NCBI RefSeq assembly: GCF_040676615.1 | Contig: NZ_JBFAPI010000017.1 | Span: forward strand, 99,502 to 163,501 | From: Asanoa sp040676615 | Lineage (GTDB): Bacteria > Actinomycetota > Actinomycetes > Mycobacteriales > Micromonosporaceae | Direction of reading: 5' to 3' | Length of the DNA stretch: 64,000 nt | Shown here: positions 17,501-26,169 of the stretch, in pieces | Numbering within the stretch: position 1 is the first letter of the stretch | Layout: each line of letters opens with the position of its first letter | Made by a program: the position numbers and the translations under genes | Notes under the pieces: generated by a model | What the model was told of the DNA's origin: nothing | Databases searched by the model: none | What the model saw: the letters and a program-made list of their open reading frames with translations, nothing else

Positions 17501-18879
17501 ACGCTGGCCCGCACGGAGCCGTTGGCGTAGACGTCGTAGCCGGTCACGCCGACGTTGTCGGTGGAAGCGGTCCAGGTCAACCGGATCTGACCGGAGCCAG
17601 GCTCGGTGTAGGCGAGGTTCGACGGTGCCGACGGCGCCTGGGTGTCGGTGGAGGTGCCCTGCCGGGTCACCGTGTTGCTGTTTCCCGACACGTTGCCGGC
17701 CGCGTCCTTGGCCCGCACGAAGTAGGCCACCGTCGCGCTGTCCGGCTGGGTGTCGGTGTAGGTGGTGACGCTGCCGACGCTGGTCCGCAGCACACCATTG
17801 GCGTAGATGTCATAGCCGGTGACGCCGACGTTGTCGGTCGAGGCCGTCCAGGTCAACCGGATCTGGCCGGATGCCGGCTGGGTGAACGCCAGGTTGGTCG
17901 GCGTGCTGGGCGCCTGGGTGTCACCGGTGGTCGGGCCGTAGACCTCGAACTCGGAGATCTGGCCGGCCGGCCAGGCGGTGTTGGCGGTGATGTTCAGCCG
18001 CACGTACCGCGTGGTCGCCTGGTTGAAGGTGATCGAGACGGTGTTGCCGCTGGCCGGGTCGAACACCCGGCCGGCCGACGGCGAGAGGTCGGTGAACGTC
18101 GAGCCGTCGGTGCTGCCCTGCACGGCCAGCGTCTGGGTGCGGGTGCCCCAGCCGCTCGTCGGCAGCTTCAGCACGACCCGGTTGACGGCGACCGCGGAGC
18201 CGAGGTCGACCTGGAGGAACTCCGGGAACGAGTTGTTGACGCTCTCCCAGTAGCTGCCCTGGTTGCCGTCCACCGCGTTGCCGGAGCCGTAGACGTCGGA
18301 GTGCCCGCTCTCGCTGGTGGCCTTGCCCAGCGCCAGGTTGGCTGACGAGGTGGCGGCGCCGTAGACCTCGATGGCGGAGAGCTGGGCCGCGCCCCAGCCG
18401 GTGTTGGCGGTGATGTTGACCCGCACGTACCGGGTGTTGGTCCCGCCGAAGTTGATGGTCACCGTGTTGTTGTTGCCGGGCGAGAAGACCTGGCCGGCCG
18501 ACGAGGTGATCGCCGAGAAGGTCGATCCGTTGGTGCTGCCCTGGATCGAGAGCGTCTCGGTGCGCTGTCCCCACCCGTCGGGGAGTTTCAGCACGACCTG
18601 GTCGACGCTGATCGTGCTGCCCAGGTCGACCTGGCCCCACTGGGGCAGGGCGCCGGAGCTTTCCCAGTAGCTGCCCTTGTTGCCGTCGGTGAGGTTGCTC
18701 GCGACGAAGCCGGCGTTGGTGCTGCTGGCCGAGGCGGGCCGGCCGGCTGCGAGGTTGGGTCCCCCGGCCGCGACGGCGGGCGAGCCGGACACGGCGGACA
18801 GGACGGAGCCAACGAGCAGGGTCGAGAGTGTGCCGGCAATTAACCGCCACGTGACACGTCGGTGCCGGGATCGGGACAT
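14584..18879 (-). CDS. Secreted multidomain GH87-type alpha-1,3-glucanase (mycodextranase)
   Basis: The protein has 1431 residues. Seen in order: signal peptide (1-38); two discoidin/F5-8 type C modules (about 42-312, each with SYWES and VDLGS); two fibronectin III modules (about 322-500) that are nearly duplicates; a third discoidin-like module (about 508-645); two CARDB-like modules (about 655-855); a carbohydrate-binding module opening MYEAEDGTIGGG; and a C-terminal right-handed beta-helix. In the helix FADGVN (Asp1194) is followed after 23 and 24 residues by GDDAFAL (Asp1217, Asp1218), the Asp set expected for GH87. Known: GH87 enzymes hydrolyse alpha-1,3-glucan, a fungal wall polymer. 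With the adjacent paralogue, glucosidase and sugar importer, a polysaccharide-using role is likely. The ribosome site is weak. Confidence 0.85.
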   Translation of the reverse strand: MSRSRHRRVTWRLIAGTLSTLLVGSVLSAVSGSPAVAAGGPNLAAGRPASASSTNAGFVASNLTDGNKGSYWESSGALPQWGQVDLGSTISVDQVVLKLPDGWGQRTETLSIQGSTNGSTFSAITSSAGQVFSPGNNNTVTINFGGTNTRYVRVNITANTGWGAAQLSAIEVYGAATSSANLALGKATSESGHSDVYGSGNAVDGNQGSYWESVNNSFPEFLQVDLGSAVAVNRVVLKLPTSGWGTRTQTLAVQGSTDGSTFTDLSPSAGRVFDPASGNTVSITFNQATTRYVRLNITANTAWPAGQISEFEVYGPTTGDTQAPSTPTNLAFTQPASGQIRLTWTASTDNVGVTGYDIYANGVLRTSVGSVTTYTDTQPDSATVAYFVRAKDAAGNVSGNSNTVTRQGTSTDTQAPSAPSNLAYTEPGSGQIRLTWTASTDNVGVTGYDVYANGSVRASVAGNVLTYTDSQPATATVSYYVRAKDAAGNVSGNSNTVTRAGSGGPGGTNLAVGKPIAASSTVFTFVATNANDDSTATYWEGAGGAYPSTLTVSLGANATVSAVVIKLPPGTEWGPRTQTLSVQGREQSSSTFTTLVGSATYSFSPTSGGNTVTIPVSGNVADVRLTFTANSGSSNGQVAEFQVIGTPAPNPDLTVSAISAAPANPIETDAITLSATVRNIGNAGSGATTVGLYLGTTKVATANVGALAAGGQTTVTSNIGPRDAGTYQLVAKVDESNTVIEQSDANNTFTGGNLVVGQVQSSDLVAGSVSWSPNNPSAGQTVTFSVAIRNQGTIASAAGTHGITLTVLNESGTVVRTLTGSFSGTIAAGATAAAVNMGTWTAANGRYTVRVVLADDANELPVKRANNTSERPFFAGRGANMPYDMYEAEDGTIGGGAQSLSPNRTIGDLAGEASGRRAVRLPSNGSFVQWTTRNPTNTLVVRFSIPDSAGGGGQSSSLNIYVNGTLHKAIPLNSRYAWLYGAEAGPSNSPGSGGPRHIYDEANIMLNSSIPAGSTIKLQKDTGTEATVDFVNLEQVAPRANPDPTRYKVPTGTSQQEVQAAFDAARQDTTSLGVYLPAGTYDTQNKFTIYGRAIKVVGAGIWYTRFQTPQTQENTNAGFDVQSSASGSSFEQLAFFGNYTSRQDGPGKVWGELSNVDNMTIDNVWVEHTVCAYWGVSVSGLKITNSRFRNTFADGVNMTNGSTNNLISNNEGRGNGDDAFALFSATDAGGGANTGNTFENLSATLTWRAAGVAVYGGQSNTFRNLYIADMLTYSGLTVSSLDFGYPFVGFGPGLTTFDNISLVRAGGHFWGGQTFGAIWMFSASKEFRALRLSNIDIVDPTYTGIMFQTNYVGGAPQNPVQDTIFTNVSISGAQKSGDAFDAKSGFGIWVNELPEPGQGPAVGSATFNNLTFSNNFQNIKNTTSTFQLIIN

Positions 18880-18946
18880 GATGGGGGTTGCACCTCTTCC
18901 GTGAGGAGTTCCGTGGAGTCGGAAGGCGCTTGCGGGGATGGCGCTT

Positions 18947-18979
18947 CGGGAGGGCCGCCAAGGCAGGGCGGCCCTCCCG
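18947..18979 (-). terminator. Hairpin terminator between the two GH87 genes
   Basis: A 13-bp stem (18947-18959 with 18967-18979) and a 7-base loop lie directly after the stop of the 18989 gene. It suggests that the distal GH87 gene has its own promoter or receives read-through only. Confidence 0.8.
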
Positions 18980-18988
18980 TTTGTGCGG

Positions 18989-21900
18989 TCAGGAGGCGTA
19001 AACCTCGTACTCCGAGAGCTGGCCGGCCGGCCAGCCCGTGTTGCCGGTGAAGGTCAACCGCAGCCAGCGCTGCGAGGTCGCGGTGAACGTGATGGTCACC
19101 GTGTTGCCGGACGCGGGGTTGAAGGTCCGCCCGGCCGCGCCGGCCAGGGTGCTGAAGGACGAGTTGTTGGTCGAACCCAGAACAGCGATCGTCTGGGTAC
19201 GCGTCTGCCACGCGCTCGCCGGCGGCAGCTTCAGCACCACCCGGGAAACCGACTGGGCACTGCCGAGGTCGACGGTCAGCGACTGCGGGAACGCGTTGTT
19301 GGCGCTCTCCCAGTAGCTGTTGGCGTTTCCGTCGACGGCGTTGCCGGCGCCGTAGACGTCGGCGTGGCTGGTCTCGGTGACCGGCCGGTTGAGCGCGAGG
19401 TTGGTCACCGGTGGCGTCGTGGTGGTGCCGACGCCGGACAGGCTCACGGTGTGCGGCGAGCCGGGCGCGTTGGACGCGATCGACAGGGTGCCGGTGCGGG
19501 TGCCCGAGCCGGTCGGCGTGAAGGTGACGTTGACGGTGCAGGACGCGCCGGCGGCCAGCGAACCGCAGTTGTTGCTCTGCGCGTAGTCACCGGTGGCCGA
19601 GACCCCGGAGATCGTCGCGCCCGCGTTGCCGGTGTTGGTGACGCTGACCTGCTGTGCCGCGCTGGTGGTGCCGACCTGCCGGCTGGCGAAGGTGAGCGCG
19701 CCCGGTGTCACGGCGAGCGCCGGGCCGGTCGAGCCACCGCCGCCGTAGACCTCGAACTCGGAGAGTTGCGCGGCGGGCCAGACATTGTTGCTGTTGAACG
19801 TCAGCCGGACGAACCGCCGGGTGCCGGCCGGCAGGTTGACGGTGACCGACGAGCCCTGGTTGAAGGTGTAGTTGGCGGCGCCCAGGATCTGGCTGTAGGA
19901 ACCGCCGTCGGTCGAGCCCAGGACGGTGATGTTCTGGGTGCGGGTCTCCCAGTTGGTCGGCAGCTTGAGCACCAGCCGGCCGACGGACTGTGCGGCGCCC
20001 AGGTCGACCGTCAACGACTGGGGGAACTGCCCGTTGGTGGATTCCCAATAGGACGCCACATTGCCGTCGACCGCGTTGGTGGCCGGGTAGGGCCCGTTGG
20101 CGCTGGTCGCGGTCACCGGGCGGCCGGCCGCGAGGTTGCCCGCCGGGTCGAAGCCGACGCCGGACACACCGATCACCAGGTCACCCGGTGTGGTCTGGAC
20201 GAAGACCATGCCGGCGCGGTTGCCCGCGGCGGTCGGCCGGAAGCTGACGTTGACGGTGCAGGTCGCGTTCGGTGCCAGCGACGACGGGCAGTTGTTGGTC
20301 TGGGTGAAGTCGGCCGGGCTGGCCGAGATGCCGGACACCGGGGCGTTGGCGTTGCCGGTGTTGCGCAACGTCACGACCTGCGCCGCGCTGGTGGTGTTGA
20401 GGTTCTGCGTGCCGAAGGTGAGGCTGCTCGGGCTGGCGACGATCTGCCCGGTCGGTGTCGGCGGGGTGGTGGTCGGCGGGCTGGTCGGCCCGTTGTTCCA
20501 CTGTGGAGCGGGCCAGGGCCCGCAGTCCGGCGTCGTGGTGAACCAGCCGGAGTTGCCGGCGCCCTGGGTGATCTGGAAGCCCGAGCCCACGCAGTTGTGC
20601 ATCGGGTTGGGCTGGGCGATCCCGGTGGCCACCACGTTGGTGAAGGAGACCTGGCTGGCCGCCTGCACCTGCAGGGCGTACGTGCCGGCGCCCTGGATCT
20701 TGACGTTGGTGAAGTTGATCCCTCGGGTTTGACCTTCGATCCAGTGCAGCGCGGCGTACGAGCTGTCCAGGATGTCGGTGTCGGTGATGTTGATGGCCGC
20801 GTCGCTGGCGAACGCCTCGTTGAGGGCCGAGAACCAGATCGCGCCGACGCCGAAGTTCCAGTTGTAGTCGGAGTTGCCGGCCCGGATCGTGGTGTTGCGG
20901 GCGATCGTCCAGGTGCCGTGCACCGCGGTCGCGCCCTGCACGCCCGGATAACGGTTGGCCACGTGGATGCCGCCGCCGTTGGTGAGCGAGTCGGCGACCA
21001 CGTTGTCAGTGATCTTGATGTCCCGGCCGCCGTAACTGACCAGGTGGTTGGCCAGCAGCGTGACGCCGATCGTGTTGTGGCTGAAGGTGTTGTTGACGTT
21101 GGGCACGTTCTGCGCCCACATCGCCAGCGCGTCGTCGCCGGTGTTGCGCAGGAACGTGTTGGTCACCGTCGAGTTCGTGACGCCCGTGTGGAAGTTGACC
21201 CCGTCGGCCGTCTGGTCGAGGATCCGGCTGTTGCGAATCGTGAAGTTGTCCATCGGGCCGTCCATCCAGGCACCGACCTTGGTGTGCTGCACCCAGACGT
21301 TGTCGATGACCGAGTCGGTCATCGCACCGCCGAACGCGTTGACCTGGTCCTCGTCGACCCGCTCGCGGATGTCGCCGATGATGGCCAGGTCGCGGACGGT
21401 GACGTTGCGGCTGGGCCCGTTTGCCTCGTGCGACCGGATCTCACCGGTGTAGCCGCCGCCCGGCACGTACTTGCCGTAGATGCCGGCCGCACGCTTGCGG
21501 TCGGTCGGGTGCCGACCGCCGAGCACCGTGTACCAGGGGCCGGCACCGCGCAGCGTCACGCCGTCGACCACCACGTGGTCGTAGAGGGTGAAATTGCCCT
21601 GCGGCACGTAGACCACGCGGCCCTGGGCCTGGCCGGCGTTGACCGCCGCCTGGAACTTCGCGGTGGAGTCGGTGGCACCGGTCGGGTCCGCGCCGAAGTC
21701 GGCCACGACATCCAGCGCGTTGGTCGGCTTGCCGATCGCCGCCGGCACGTTCTCGAAGTCGGCGAGGTCGATGGTGAAGGTCGGCGACTGCGCGGTCGAG
21801 TTGACCTGCAGCCGGATCTTCGTGCCGACCGGCTGGGTCGAGCCGAACATGGCCCGGGCCTCGTCGTAGAAGTGGTGCGGGTTGGTGTCGCCCGGGTTGT

Positions 21901-22408
21901 TGTTGAACGGATAGCCGCCGTAGTACCAGCCGTACTTCGAGGTCACCGGCACGGTCTTGAGCAGCGACCCGTTGGCCCGCAGGTCGATGGTCGCGTCACG
22001 ACCGGCGCCGCCGGGGCCGTCCGGGATGCTGTAGCGGAAGGTCACCGCGTTGGCCGGCGCGGTCAGGGTGAACTCGACATACTCGCCGACCGCGTCGAGG
22101 GTGACCGCCTCCCGGCCGGACGCCTCCGCCGGAAGCTGCCCGTAGAACCGGGTCGGACCGATCTTGGTGCCGTTGTGCGCGACCTTCTCCGCCTCCTGCT
22201 CGACGAAGGGGACGGTGGCGCCGCGGCCGACGATGTCGAACGGGGAGAGCCCGGCCGCGACGGCGGGCCCGGCGGTGGTCAGGGTGACCACCGCGATGCT
22301 GCTGGCGACCAGGGCGGAACTCGCCAGGATGGCGAGCCCCGCCCGGCGCCGGGAGATGGGCGGTGCGCTGCCGGCTGTGGGCGCAGCGTCGGCGTCATGG
22401 TTGGGCAT
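18989..22408 (-). CDS. Secreted GH87-type alpha-1,3-glucanase with C-terminal binding modules
   Basis: The protein has 1139 residues. The ATG at 22406-22408 has GGAAGGG five bases upstream. Seen: a long signal region with SRRRAGL (possible twin-arginine signal) and cleavage near residue 53; a carbohydrate-binding-like module (about 65-205); a right-handed beta-helix (about 215-600) with TADGVN (Asp402) and TGDDALAMW (Asp425, Asp426), the same 23/24 spacing as its neighbour; a Pro/Thr linker; then alternating choice-of-anchor-D/Ig-like and discoidin modules (two each), both discoidins with SYWES and VDLG. The domain order is inverted relative to the neighbour (catalytic first). It lies 95 bases after the glucosidase gene, probably in the same operon. 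Confidence 0.86.
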   Translation of the reverse strand: MPNHDADAAPTAGSAPPISRRRAGLAILASSALVASSIAVVTLTTAGPAVAAGLSPFDIVGRGATVPFVEQEAEKVAHNGTKIGPTRFYGQLPAEASGREAVTLDAVGEYVEFTLTAPANAVTFRYSIPDGPGGAGRDATIDLRANGSLLKTVPVTSKYGWYYGGYPFNNNPGDTNPHHFYDEARAMFGSTQPVGTKIRLQVNSTAQSPTFTIDLADFENVPAAIGKPTNALDVVADFGADPTGATDSTAKFQAAVNAGQAQGRVVYVPQGNFTLYDHVVVDGVTLRGAGPWYTVLGGRHPTDRKRAAGIYGKYVPGGGYTGEIRSHEANGPSRNVTVRDLAIIGDIRERVDEDQVNAFGGAMTDSVIDNVWVQHTKVGAWMDGPMDNFTIRNSRILDQTADGVNFHTGVTNSTVTNTFLRNTGDDALAMWAQNVPNVNNTFSHNTIGVTLLANHLVSYGGRDIKITDNVVADSLTNGGGIHVANRYPGVQGATAVHGTWTIARNTTIRAGNSDYNWNFGVGAIWFSALNEAFASDAAINITDTDILDSSYAALHWIEGQTRGINFTNVKIQGAGTYALQVQAASQVSFTNVVATGIAQPNPMHNCVGSGFQITQGAGNSGWFTTTPDCGPWPAPQWNNGPTSPPTTTPPTPTGQIVASPSSLTFGTQNLNTTSAAQVVTLRNTGNANAPVSGISASPADFTQTNNCPSSLAPNATCTVNVSFRPTAAGNRAGMVFVQTTPGDLVIGVSGVGFDPAGNLAAGRPVTATSANGPYPATNAVDGNVASYWESTNGQFPQSLTVDLGAAQSVGRLVLKLPTNWETRTQNITVLGSTDGGSYSQILGAANYTFNQGSSVTVNLPAGTRRFVRLTFNSNNVWPAAQLSEFEVYGGGGSTGPALAVTPGALTFASRQVGTTSAAQQVSVTNTGNAGATISGVSATGDYAQSNNCGSLAAGASCTVNVTFTPTGSGTRTGTLSIASNAPGSPHTVSLSGVGTTTTPPVTNLALNRPVTETSHADVYGAGNAVDGNANSYWESANNAFPQSLTVDLGSAQSVSRVVLKLPPASAWQTRTQTIAVLGSTNNSSFSTLAGAAGRTFNPASGNTVTITFTATSQRWLRLTFTGNTGWPAGQLSEYEVYAS

Positions 22409-22503
22409 GGGTTCCCTTCCGAGAGGTGGGACGATCCCCCCGTGCGTGGTGCCCTTTGGTGCGCGTACCCCCGTGAGTTGAAAGGTTCCGTGGAGCCGGT
22501 CGG

Positions 22504-24126
22504 TCAGATCGTGCGGAGCCAGGCGGTGGTGTCCGGCGGCAGCCGGTCGCCGTCGAGCGGACCGCTGGCCAGCGCCACCTCCTCGTGTTCGGGCAGGTCG
22601 ACGGTGGTGGCCGAGAGGTTGGCGACGCAGACGAACCGCGGGTCGCGGGCGAACGCCAGCACCCCGTGGGCCGACGGCAGCCAGCGCATCTCGCCGTCGC
22701 CCAGCGCCGCGGTGTCGCGCCGGATGCGCAACGCCTCGCGGTAGAGCTCGAGCATCGAGTGCGGGTCGCCGGTCTGCGCCTGGACGGTCCGGTCCTTCCA
22801 GTCAGCGGGTTGCGGCAACCACGGCGCCGCGGAGCCGGCCGGGCTGAACCCGAACGGCGACTCGACGCCGGACCACGGCAGTGGCACCCGGCAGCCGTCG
22901 CGGCCGGGGTCGACGAAGCCCGAGCGCGGATACATCGGGTCGGTGCGCATCGCCGGCGGGATGTCTTCCACCTCCCAGAGGCCGAGTTCCTCGCCTTGGT
23001 AGATGTAGGCGCCGCCGGGCAGCGCCAGGCAGAGCAGCGCGGCCGCGCGGGCCCGCTGATAGCCGAGTTGCAGGTCGGTCGGCGTCCCTTCGCGCTTGGT
23101 CGCGAAGCTGAACGTCGTGTCCTCCCGGCCGTAGCGGGTGACCGGCCGGGTGACGTCGTGGTTGGAGAGCACCCAGGTGGCCGGCGCACCGACGAGCGCG
23201 TGCGTCTCCATCGTGCGGTCGATGCAGGCCCGCAGCAGGTCCGGATCCCAGGCGCAACCGAGGAAGTCGAAGTTGAACGCCGAGTGCAGCTCGTCTGGCC
23301 GCAGGTAGTTGGTGAACCGCTCCGCGTCGGGTAGCCAGACCTCGCCGATCAGCGCGCGCTCCCCCGGGTATTCGTCGGCGATCCGCCGCCAGCTCCGGTA
23401 GACGTCGTGCACCCCGTCCAGGTCGTGGAAGGGGTGCCGCTGCGCCGCCTCGACCTCCGGCAGCGCCGGGTCCTTCAGTAGCAGCGCCGCCGAGTCGATC
23501 CGGATGCCGTCGATGCCGCGGTCGAACCAGAAGCGCAGGATGCTCTCGAACTCGGCCCGGACCTTGGGGTGGTCCCAGTTGAAGTCCGGTTGTTCGGGTG
23601 CGAACAGGTGCAGGTACCACTCGCCGGGAGTGCCGTCGGGATTGGTCGTGCGGGTCCACGTCGTGCCTTTGAACTCGCCCCGCCAGTCGGTCGGCATCTC
23701 GTCGCCGTTGGGGCCGCGGCCCGGCCGGAACCAGAACAGCTCGCGTTCCGGCGAGCCCGGCCCGGCGGCCAGCGCGGCCTGAAACCAGGGGTGCTGGTCG
23801 GAGCAGTGGTTCGGCACGATGTCGACGATCACCCGGATGCCGCGCTCGTGCGCCTCCGCGATCATCGCCTCGGCCTCGCCAAGCGTGCCGAAAAGCGGGT
23901 CGATGTCGCGGAAGTCCGAGACGTCGTAGCCCGCGTCCGCCATCGGCGACGGAAACCAGGGGCTCAACCAGACCGCGTCGACCCCGAGCCCGGAGAGGTG
24001 GTCCAGGTGTGCCCGGATGCCGGCGATGTCGCCGATGCCGTCGCCACTACCGTCGGCGAAGCTACGGGGGTAGATCTGGTAGATCACCGCCCCGCGCCAC
24101 CACGGCCCGCGTTCTGCGATGGACAC
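22504..24126 (-). CDS. GH13 alpha-glucosidase
   Basis: The protein has 540 residues, normal for oligo-1,6-glucosidase/alpha-glucosidase proteins. GTG at 24124-24126 is chosen because WWRGAVIYQIYPRSF, the standard family opening, begins eight residues later; the longer frame upstream is not coding. Seen: all four GH13 boxes, DIVPNH (102-107), GIRID with nucleophile Asp211, GEVW with acid/base Glu262, and NHD with Asp324. There is no signal peptide, so it acts in the cytoplasm on imported oligosaccharides, here probably nigero-type or malto-type. It lies between the transporter and GH87 genes on the same strand. Confidence 0.92.
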   Translation of the reverse strand: MSIAERGPWWRGAVIYQIYPRSFADGSGDGIGDIAGIRAHLDHLSGLGVDAVWLSPWFPSPMADAGYDVSDFRDIDPLFGTLGEAEAMIAEAHERGIRVIVDIVPNHCSDQHPWFQAALAAGPGSPERELFWFRPGRGPNGDEMPTDWRGEFKGTTWTRTTNPDGTPGEWYLHLFAPEQPDFNWDHPKVRAEFESILRFWFDRGIDGIRIDSAALLLKDPALPEVEAAQRHPFHDLDGVHDVYRSWRRIADEYPGERALIGEVWLPDAERFTNYLRPDELHSAFNFDFLGCAWDPDLLRACIDRTMETHALVGAPATWVLSNHDVTRPVTRYGREDTTFSFATKREGTPTDLQLGYQRARAAALLCLALPGGAYIYQGEELGLWEVEDIPPAMRTDPMYPRSGFVDPGRDGCRVPLPWSGVESPFGFSPAGSAAPWLPQPADWKDRTVQAQTGDPHSMLELYREALRIRRDTAALGDGEMRWLPSAHGVLAFARDPRFVCVANLSATTVDLPEHEEVALASGPLDGDRLPPDTTAWLRTI

Positions 24127-24206
24127 TGGATACCTGCTTTCTTTCTTTTCGGGTGTTTCGGGAGCGCGGTCTGCTCTGACCGCCGTTGTCGCTGGTAGTC
24201 CGATGG

Positions 24207-25175
24207 TCAGCCCTTCATACTCCCCGCCGCCAATCCGCCGATGATGCTGCGCTGGAAAATGAGGAAAACTACGATCATCGGCACGCTGGCGATCGCCAGA
24301 CCCGCCATCAGTTGGGTCGGCGGCACTTGGCTGGTCGAGGCGAGCCGGCTCAGCGCGACGCTGAGCGTCTGTGTCTCCGGGTCCTGGAGCACCAGCAGCG
24401 GCCAGATGAAGTCCTTCCAGATGGCCACGATCGAGAAGATCGACACCACACCCAGCACCGGCCGGGACAGCGGGAGCACGATGCTCCAGAGCACCCGGAA
24501 CCGGCCCGCGCCGTCGAGCGCCGCGGAGTCGAGCAGGTCGTTGGGAATCTGGTCGAAGAACCGCTTGAGCACGTAGATGTTGAACGCGTTGGCGACCGCC
24601 GGCAGCCACAGCGCCCACGGGGTGTTGAGCAGGTTCCAGCCGAAGATCGGCACGTCGGTCACGGTCAGGTAGGCCGGGATCAGCAGCGCCGTGGCCGGCA
24701 GCATCAGGCTGGCCAGCATCGCGCCGAGCACCACCTTGCCGAAGATCGGGCGCAACTTCGACAGGGCGTACGCGACGGCGACCTGGAAGACCAGTTGGAT
24801 CAGCCAGCCGCCGAGCGCGTAGAACGCGGTGTTGGCGAAGAACTTGGCGATCCGCATCCGGTCCCAGGCGAGCTGGTAGGTCTCCGGCACGAAGGAGTGC
24901 GGTATCAGGGTCGGGTTCGGCTGGGCGTATTCCTCGGGCGTCTTCACCGCGCTGCTGAACATCCAGTAGAGCGGGAAGATGAAGATGGCCAGGAAGAGCA
25001 GGAAGACCAGGGTGAGGGCGACCCAGTAGAGGACCCGGCCCTTGCCCCGGCTGATCTCGACCTCGGAGAACAGGGTCCGGGTGGCACCGGAGCCGGTGGC
25101 CGCCCGGCGACGGCGGGGCGGGGGTGCCACCGGCGGAGTCGCCGGCAACGGCCGGATCGGCGTGGTGATCGTCAT
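24207..25175 (-). CDS. Sugar ABC transporter permease (MalG/CUT1 type)
   Basis: The protein has 322 residues with a longer than usual Pro/Arg-rich N-terminus (about 45 residues) before the first of six helices. Seen: the conserved EAA-type loop LLDSAALDGAGRFRVLWSIVLP, the contact site for the ATPase; and a C-terminal LMAGLAIASVPMIVVFLIFQR, typical of MalG-like permeases. Known role: inner-membrane half of an importer for di- or oligosaccharides. No ATPase gene is nearby; actinobacterial CUT1 systems commonly share a distant MsiK. It starts 11 bases after the partner permease. Confidence 0.92.
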   Translation of the reverse strand: MTITTPIRPLPATPPVAPPPRRRRAATGSGATRTLFSEVEISRGKGRVLYWVALTLVFLLFLAIFIFPLYWMFSSAVKTPEEYAQPNPTLIPHSFVPETYQLAWDRMRIAKFFANTAFYALGGWLIQLVFQVAVAYALSKLRPIFGKVVLGAMLASLMLPATALLIPAYLTVTDVPIFGWNLLNTPWALWLPAVANAFNIYVLKRFFDQIPNDLLDSAALDGAGRFRVLWSIVLPLSRPVLGVVSIFSIVAIWKDFIWPLLVLQDPETQTLSVALSRLASTSQVPPTQLMAGLAIASVPMIVVFLIFQRSIIGGLAAGSMKG

Positions 25176-25186
25176 GCTCGTCCCCC

Positions 25187-26110
25187 TCAGTCCCGGTCCC
25201 GGGTAACCCGCAGGTAGATCGCGGAGAAGATGCCCAGCACCACGAACAGCAGCACGCTCATCGCGGCGGCCATACCGAAGTCCTGGTTGACGGTGAACGC
25301 GTACCGGTAGATCAGCACCATCACCGTGACGGTGTCCGGATTCGACGTGCCGGTGAGCTGGTAGGGCTCGATGAACACCTGCATCGTCGCGATGATCTGC
25401 AGGAGGAGCAGGACCAGCATGATGAAGCGCAGTTGGGGCAGCGTGACGTGGCGCAGCCGGCGCCAGGCGCTCGCGCCGTCAAGTTCGGCGGCCTCGTAGA
25501 GGTCTCCGGGGATGCTCTGCAACGCGGCCAGATACATCAGTGTCGCGCCGCCCAGGTTGGCCCAGGTGGAGACCAGGACCAGCGAGATCATCGCGGTCTT
25601 CGACGACTGCGTCCACTGCGACTCCGGCAGGCCGACGCCGCGCAGGATCGTGTTGAACAGGCCGAAGCCCGGGTCGTAGAAGTAGCGGAAGAGCAGCACG
25701 CCGACGATCGGCGGGAGCATCACGGGCAGATAGACGGCCACCCGGAAGAAGCCCTTGAGGTGCCGCATCTCGTTGATCAGGATCGACAGCGCCAGGGGTA
25801 CGAGGAACCCGAAGACCAGCGCGATGCCGGTGAAGATGAGGGTGTTCTTCCACGCCGTGACGAACAGCGGGTCGTCGAAGATGGCGGTGAAGTTGTCGGC
25901 GCCGACCCAGTAGGGATCGGTCACGAAGTTGATCTGCTGGAAGCTCAGGATCACACCGCGGACCAGCGGATACCACGAGAAGAACGCGAAACAGGCGATG
26001 CCTCCGGCCATGAAGGCGTACGCCATGAGGTTGTCCTGGATCTTCCGGCTCAGGCGGCTGCGGAACGCAGTCGGCCGGCCGGCGGTGGCGACCGCCATCT
26101 CCAGCGTCAC
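25187..26110 (-). CDS. Sugar ABC transporter permease (MalF/CUT1 type)
   Basis: The protein has 307 residues from GTG 26110; an ATG at 26096-26098 is an alternative whose distance from the GAAGGG site is somewhat long. Seen: six helices, the ATPase-contact loop YEAAELDGASAWRRLRHVTLP, and DNLMAYAFMAGGIACFAFFSWYP typical of the first helix of MalF-like permeases. It pairs with the 24207 permease. It is separated from the binding-protein gene by a strong hairpin. Confidence 0.92.
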   Translation of the reverse strand: MTLEMAVATAGRPTAFRSRLSRKIQDNLMAYAFMAGGIACFAFFSWYPLVRGVILSFQQINFVTDPYWVGADNFTAIFDDPLFVTAWKNTLIFTGIALVFGFLVPLALSILINEMRHLKGFFRVAVYLPVMLPPIVGVLLFRYFYDPGFGLFNTILRGVGLPESQWTQSSKTAMISLVLVSTWANLGGATLMYLAALQSIPGDLYEAAELDGASAWRRLRHVTLPQLRFIMLVLLLLQIIATMQVFIEPYQLTGTSNPDTVTVMVLIYRYAFTVNQDFGMAAAMSVLLFVVLGIFSAIYLRVTRDRD

Positions 26111-26125
26111 CCTTCAGACTCGGCG

Positions 26126-26162
26126 GACCGCCGCCGGGGCCCGGTTTGCCCCGGCGGCGGTC
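26126..26162 (-). terminator. Intercistronic hairpin between binding protein and permease genes
   Basis: A 15-bp stem (26126-26140 with 26148-26162) and a 7-base loop lie only 8 bases after the binding-protein stop and about 15 bases before the permease start. Such hairpins in sugar ABC operons reduce read-through and stabilise the upstream mRNA, giving excess binding protein (inference here). Confidence 0.8.
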
Positions 26163-26169
26163 ACGATGG

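Noticed and set aside
14335..18345. Very long plus-strand open frame (over 1300 codons) across the GH87 gene
   Set aside because: It is the antisense shadow of the GH87 gene: Arg/Val/Gly-rich, no domains, and the minus strand encodes clear discoidin, FN3 and beta-helix modules.
18938..22744. Long plus-strand frame opposite the second GH87 gene
   Set aside because: Same reason: antisense shadow of a high-GC gene.
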